A DNA stretch of 64,000 bases, from assembly GCA_002943765.1 (NCBI GenBank), contig PQWQ01000018.1, positions 891,501 through 955,500 on the forward strand, written 5' to 3'. Position numbers and translations under genes: made by a program. The DNA comes from Psoroptes ovis (taxonomy: Eukaryota; Arthropoda; Arachnida; Sarcoptiformes; Psoroptidae). Positions 62,665 to 64,000 of this stretch are shown here, piece after piece. The notes under the pieces are model-generated. The model searched no databases and was not told where the DNA came from. It saw nothing but the letters and a program-made list of their open reading frames with translations. Every line of letters begins with the position of its first letter. The stretch's first letter is position 1.

Positions 62665-63258
62665 ATACGATAAAATGAATTAAATTAAATTTAAACTAAA
62701 TCAAATTTAAACGGATTTAAATTTGAAATTGATTCAAATTTGAATTTTAAACCGATTTAAAAAATTTAAATTAAATCATATTTATTTTTGAAGATTTCAA
62801 ATTCAATTTAAGCTTTTAATTGATTTGTCACTTTTTTTTTGAATGGTATCGATCCTGTCAAATTTAACTTGAACGGTTGAATCGATTGATTAAAAGGTAT
62901 TCACCTGAATACATTTCGATCGAATTATCTTGGTCAAATATATCGAAGACCGTAATGCATCATTAATTTAAGATCTTCATAAAATTCGATTCAATCAACC
63001 GAAATAACCGAAATAATGGCACAGTAACAACAGCCACAACAATAATCATAATAATAATAATAATAGCGACACCCGTCAAATTAAAATACAAAAATAATTC
63101 GAAAACATCAATCAAAAATAAATCAAATCTTTAAATGTTTGATTTGATTTGATTTAATAAATAAATAAATAAACATTTCAACCAATCAAATTGAGCATAC
63201 TAAATACTCTTTGGTTGCCAAATTGCACTCTTTTCAAATGCATTTTTTGATTGAAATA

Positions 63259-63339
63259 TTACGTTGTCCGAAAAGTTCATTCCGGCTTAATCAATAGAGT
63301 TGCTAATGAAAATTGGCCACAACTTTTCGGACAACCTAA
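63259..63339. mobile_element. Fold-back mariner-like MITE, copy 25 (group A)
   Basis: TTACGTTGTCCGAAAAGTTC at the left and AACTTTTCGGACAACCTAA at the right, TA on both sides. The forward core CATTCCGGCTTAATCAATAG is very close to copies 6 and 24 despite lying 26 kb from the nearest relative. Confidence 0.86.
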
Positions 63340-63511
63340 TATATCCTTTAAAAAATATGAAAATATTATTGCCATCATCTCATCAACAAACAAATAACCA
63401 AAAAAAAAAAAAAAAAAAAAATAAAAATAAATGATGATGATGAATATAAATCATTTGAAAATGCATCATTTGACAGAGCGTTTTACTGGTCAGAAATTTA
63501 TTATTTTAAAT

Positions 63512-63698
63512 CAGTCATTCTCAACCTTTTTTTCGCCGCGGCACACTGAAAAAAGGAAAAGCCTTTATTTCCAAAATCTTGCGGCACACCAAGTAAGGGA
63601 ATAGTAAAGGAATGAGTTAGATTTCCGAAATTTGGCGGCACATTTTTGGAATCTGGCGGAACACTAAAGTGCCGCGGAACACCGGTTGAGAATAACTG
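63512..63698. mobile_element. Non-autonomous hAT-type element (187 bp)
   Basis: It begins CAGTCATTCTCAACC and ends GGTTGAGAATAACTG, inverted ends with the CAG...CTG termini of hAT elements. A perfect 8-bp target duplication, TTTTAAAT, lies at 63504-63511 and 63699-63706. Interior words GCGGCACAC, GGCGGCACAT and GGCGGAACAC are short subterminal repeats. G+C is far above the surroundings. No transposase is present; the open frame across it is incidental. Confidence 0.92.
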
Positions 63699-63706
63699 TT
63701 TTAAAT

Positions 63707-64000
63707 GCTTCAAACCTGCCATTGCATGCATTGAAAATGAACAAATAGCCCGAGTGAGGCTCGGGCAAAGCAGTTTGAATGCATAAAAATATAAAACGAG
63801 AAATTACGTTTATGACCGTTATGCGGTTGGAAATTTTTTAAAATCAAATTTTGTTTTGCTTTGACATTTTGAAATGGATATATTTTAAGCGATAATAGAA
63901 AATAGAGAGAAGCGAATGCTGAAGGAAATTTTTTTTTTGTTGATGTCAGGCAAATTTTTTTTCGATAGAAAAAAATCGAAATAAATAAATCAAAATAATA
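63707..64000. other. Right-end sequence with short GC hairpin
   Basis: GCCCGAG and its complement CTCGGGC (63748-63754, 63760-63766) form a 7-bp stem with a 5-base loop, followed by AT-rich sequence. No T-run follows closely and no gene was recognised. Confidence 0.4.

Larger units (their letters stand above)
56940..63258. other. AT-rich intergenic region
   Basis: I see no supported gene in 6.3 kb. Minor features are an inverted repeat GAACAATTC/GAATTGTTC (58458-58466 and 58482-58490), an AATCAC-rich degenerate repeat (about 59565-59735), a GC-rich GTGTGCGCGTG patch (about 62239-62260) and a perfect palindromic hairpin (62633-62664). The open frames at 60655-60864 and 61132-61416 have no recognisable domain. 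Confidence 0.5.

Noticed and set aside
63501..63731. Minus frame across the hAT-type element
   Set aside because: It is fully explained by the GC-rich element, is not transposase-like and spans both target duplications.
1..64000. tRNA, rRNA, CRISPR or prokaryotic-style operons
   Set aside because: No cloverleaf with a GGTTCGA-type T arm in a valid context was found, no spaced direct repeats of CRISPR type, and the genes are intron-containing animal genes.

Overview
This window looks like nuclear DNA of a small-genome arthropod, most probably an acariform (astigmatid) mite. The signs are very high A+T, short GT-AG introns, Asn/Gln/Ser/His homopolymer tracts inside otherwise conserved animal proteins, and compact gene spacing. 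The animal assignment is firm. The mite assignment is inference from composition and style only. I see no rRNA, tRNA, CRISPR or prokaryotic feature.

Left third (about 1-14300, + strand): the 3' part of a transmembrane collagen gene of the type XIII/XXIII/XXV group. It has about 20 small Gly-X-Y exons, a furin-type RFRR site before the collagen region, the diagnostic C-terminal GLDAPCPLG...GLPLPGC block, and two candidate alternative last exons. The first exon(s), which should carry the membrane anchor, lie outside the window or were not recognised.

Middle (about 14300-33700): intergenic sequence filled with repeats. It holds 16 of the window's 25 copies of a TA-flanked, roughly 80-bp fold-back element with mariner-like ends. 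It also holds a decayed Copia-type LTR retrotransposon (tRNA-iMet-like primer-binding site, Gag, zinc knuckle, protease, deleted integrase) and much simple repeat.

33711-37801 (+): a two-exon DDIT4/REDD1 (Drosophila scylla/charybde) homologue, an inhibitor of TOR signalling. Its single intron carries four fold-back elements. Behind it, at about 39590-40430, lies a tandem array of roughly 44-bp units, between this gene and the convergent genes that follow.

40672-56939 (- strand): three co-oriented genes. They are SH3BP5 (Rab11 exchange factor family), PDE6D (prenyl-binding protein, reconstructed from five exons), and a large two-LIM-domain EPLIN/LIMA1-like actin-binding protein with at least three candidate alternative first exons. 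One of these would give a short isoform lacking the first LIM domain. No fold-back elements lie in this block.

Right end (57000-64000): mostly AT-rich intergenic DNA with one more fold-back element, and an intact 187-bp non-autonomous hAT-type element with a perfect 8-bp target duplication.

The genes do not form one pathway. PDE6D and SH3BP5 both serve membrane trafficking of small GTPases, EPLIN serves actin and adhesion, DDIT4 serves stress signalling and the collagen serves cell-matrix contact. I found no convincing new multi-gene system. The strongest unexplained signal is the dense, family-structured population of fold-back elements and its abrupt absence from 36.8 to 63.2 kb.
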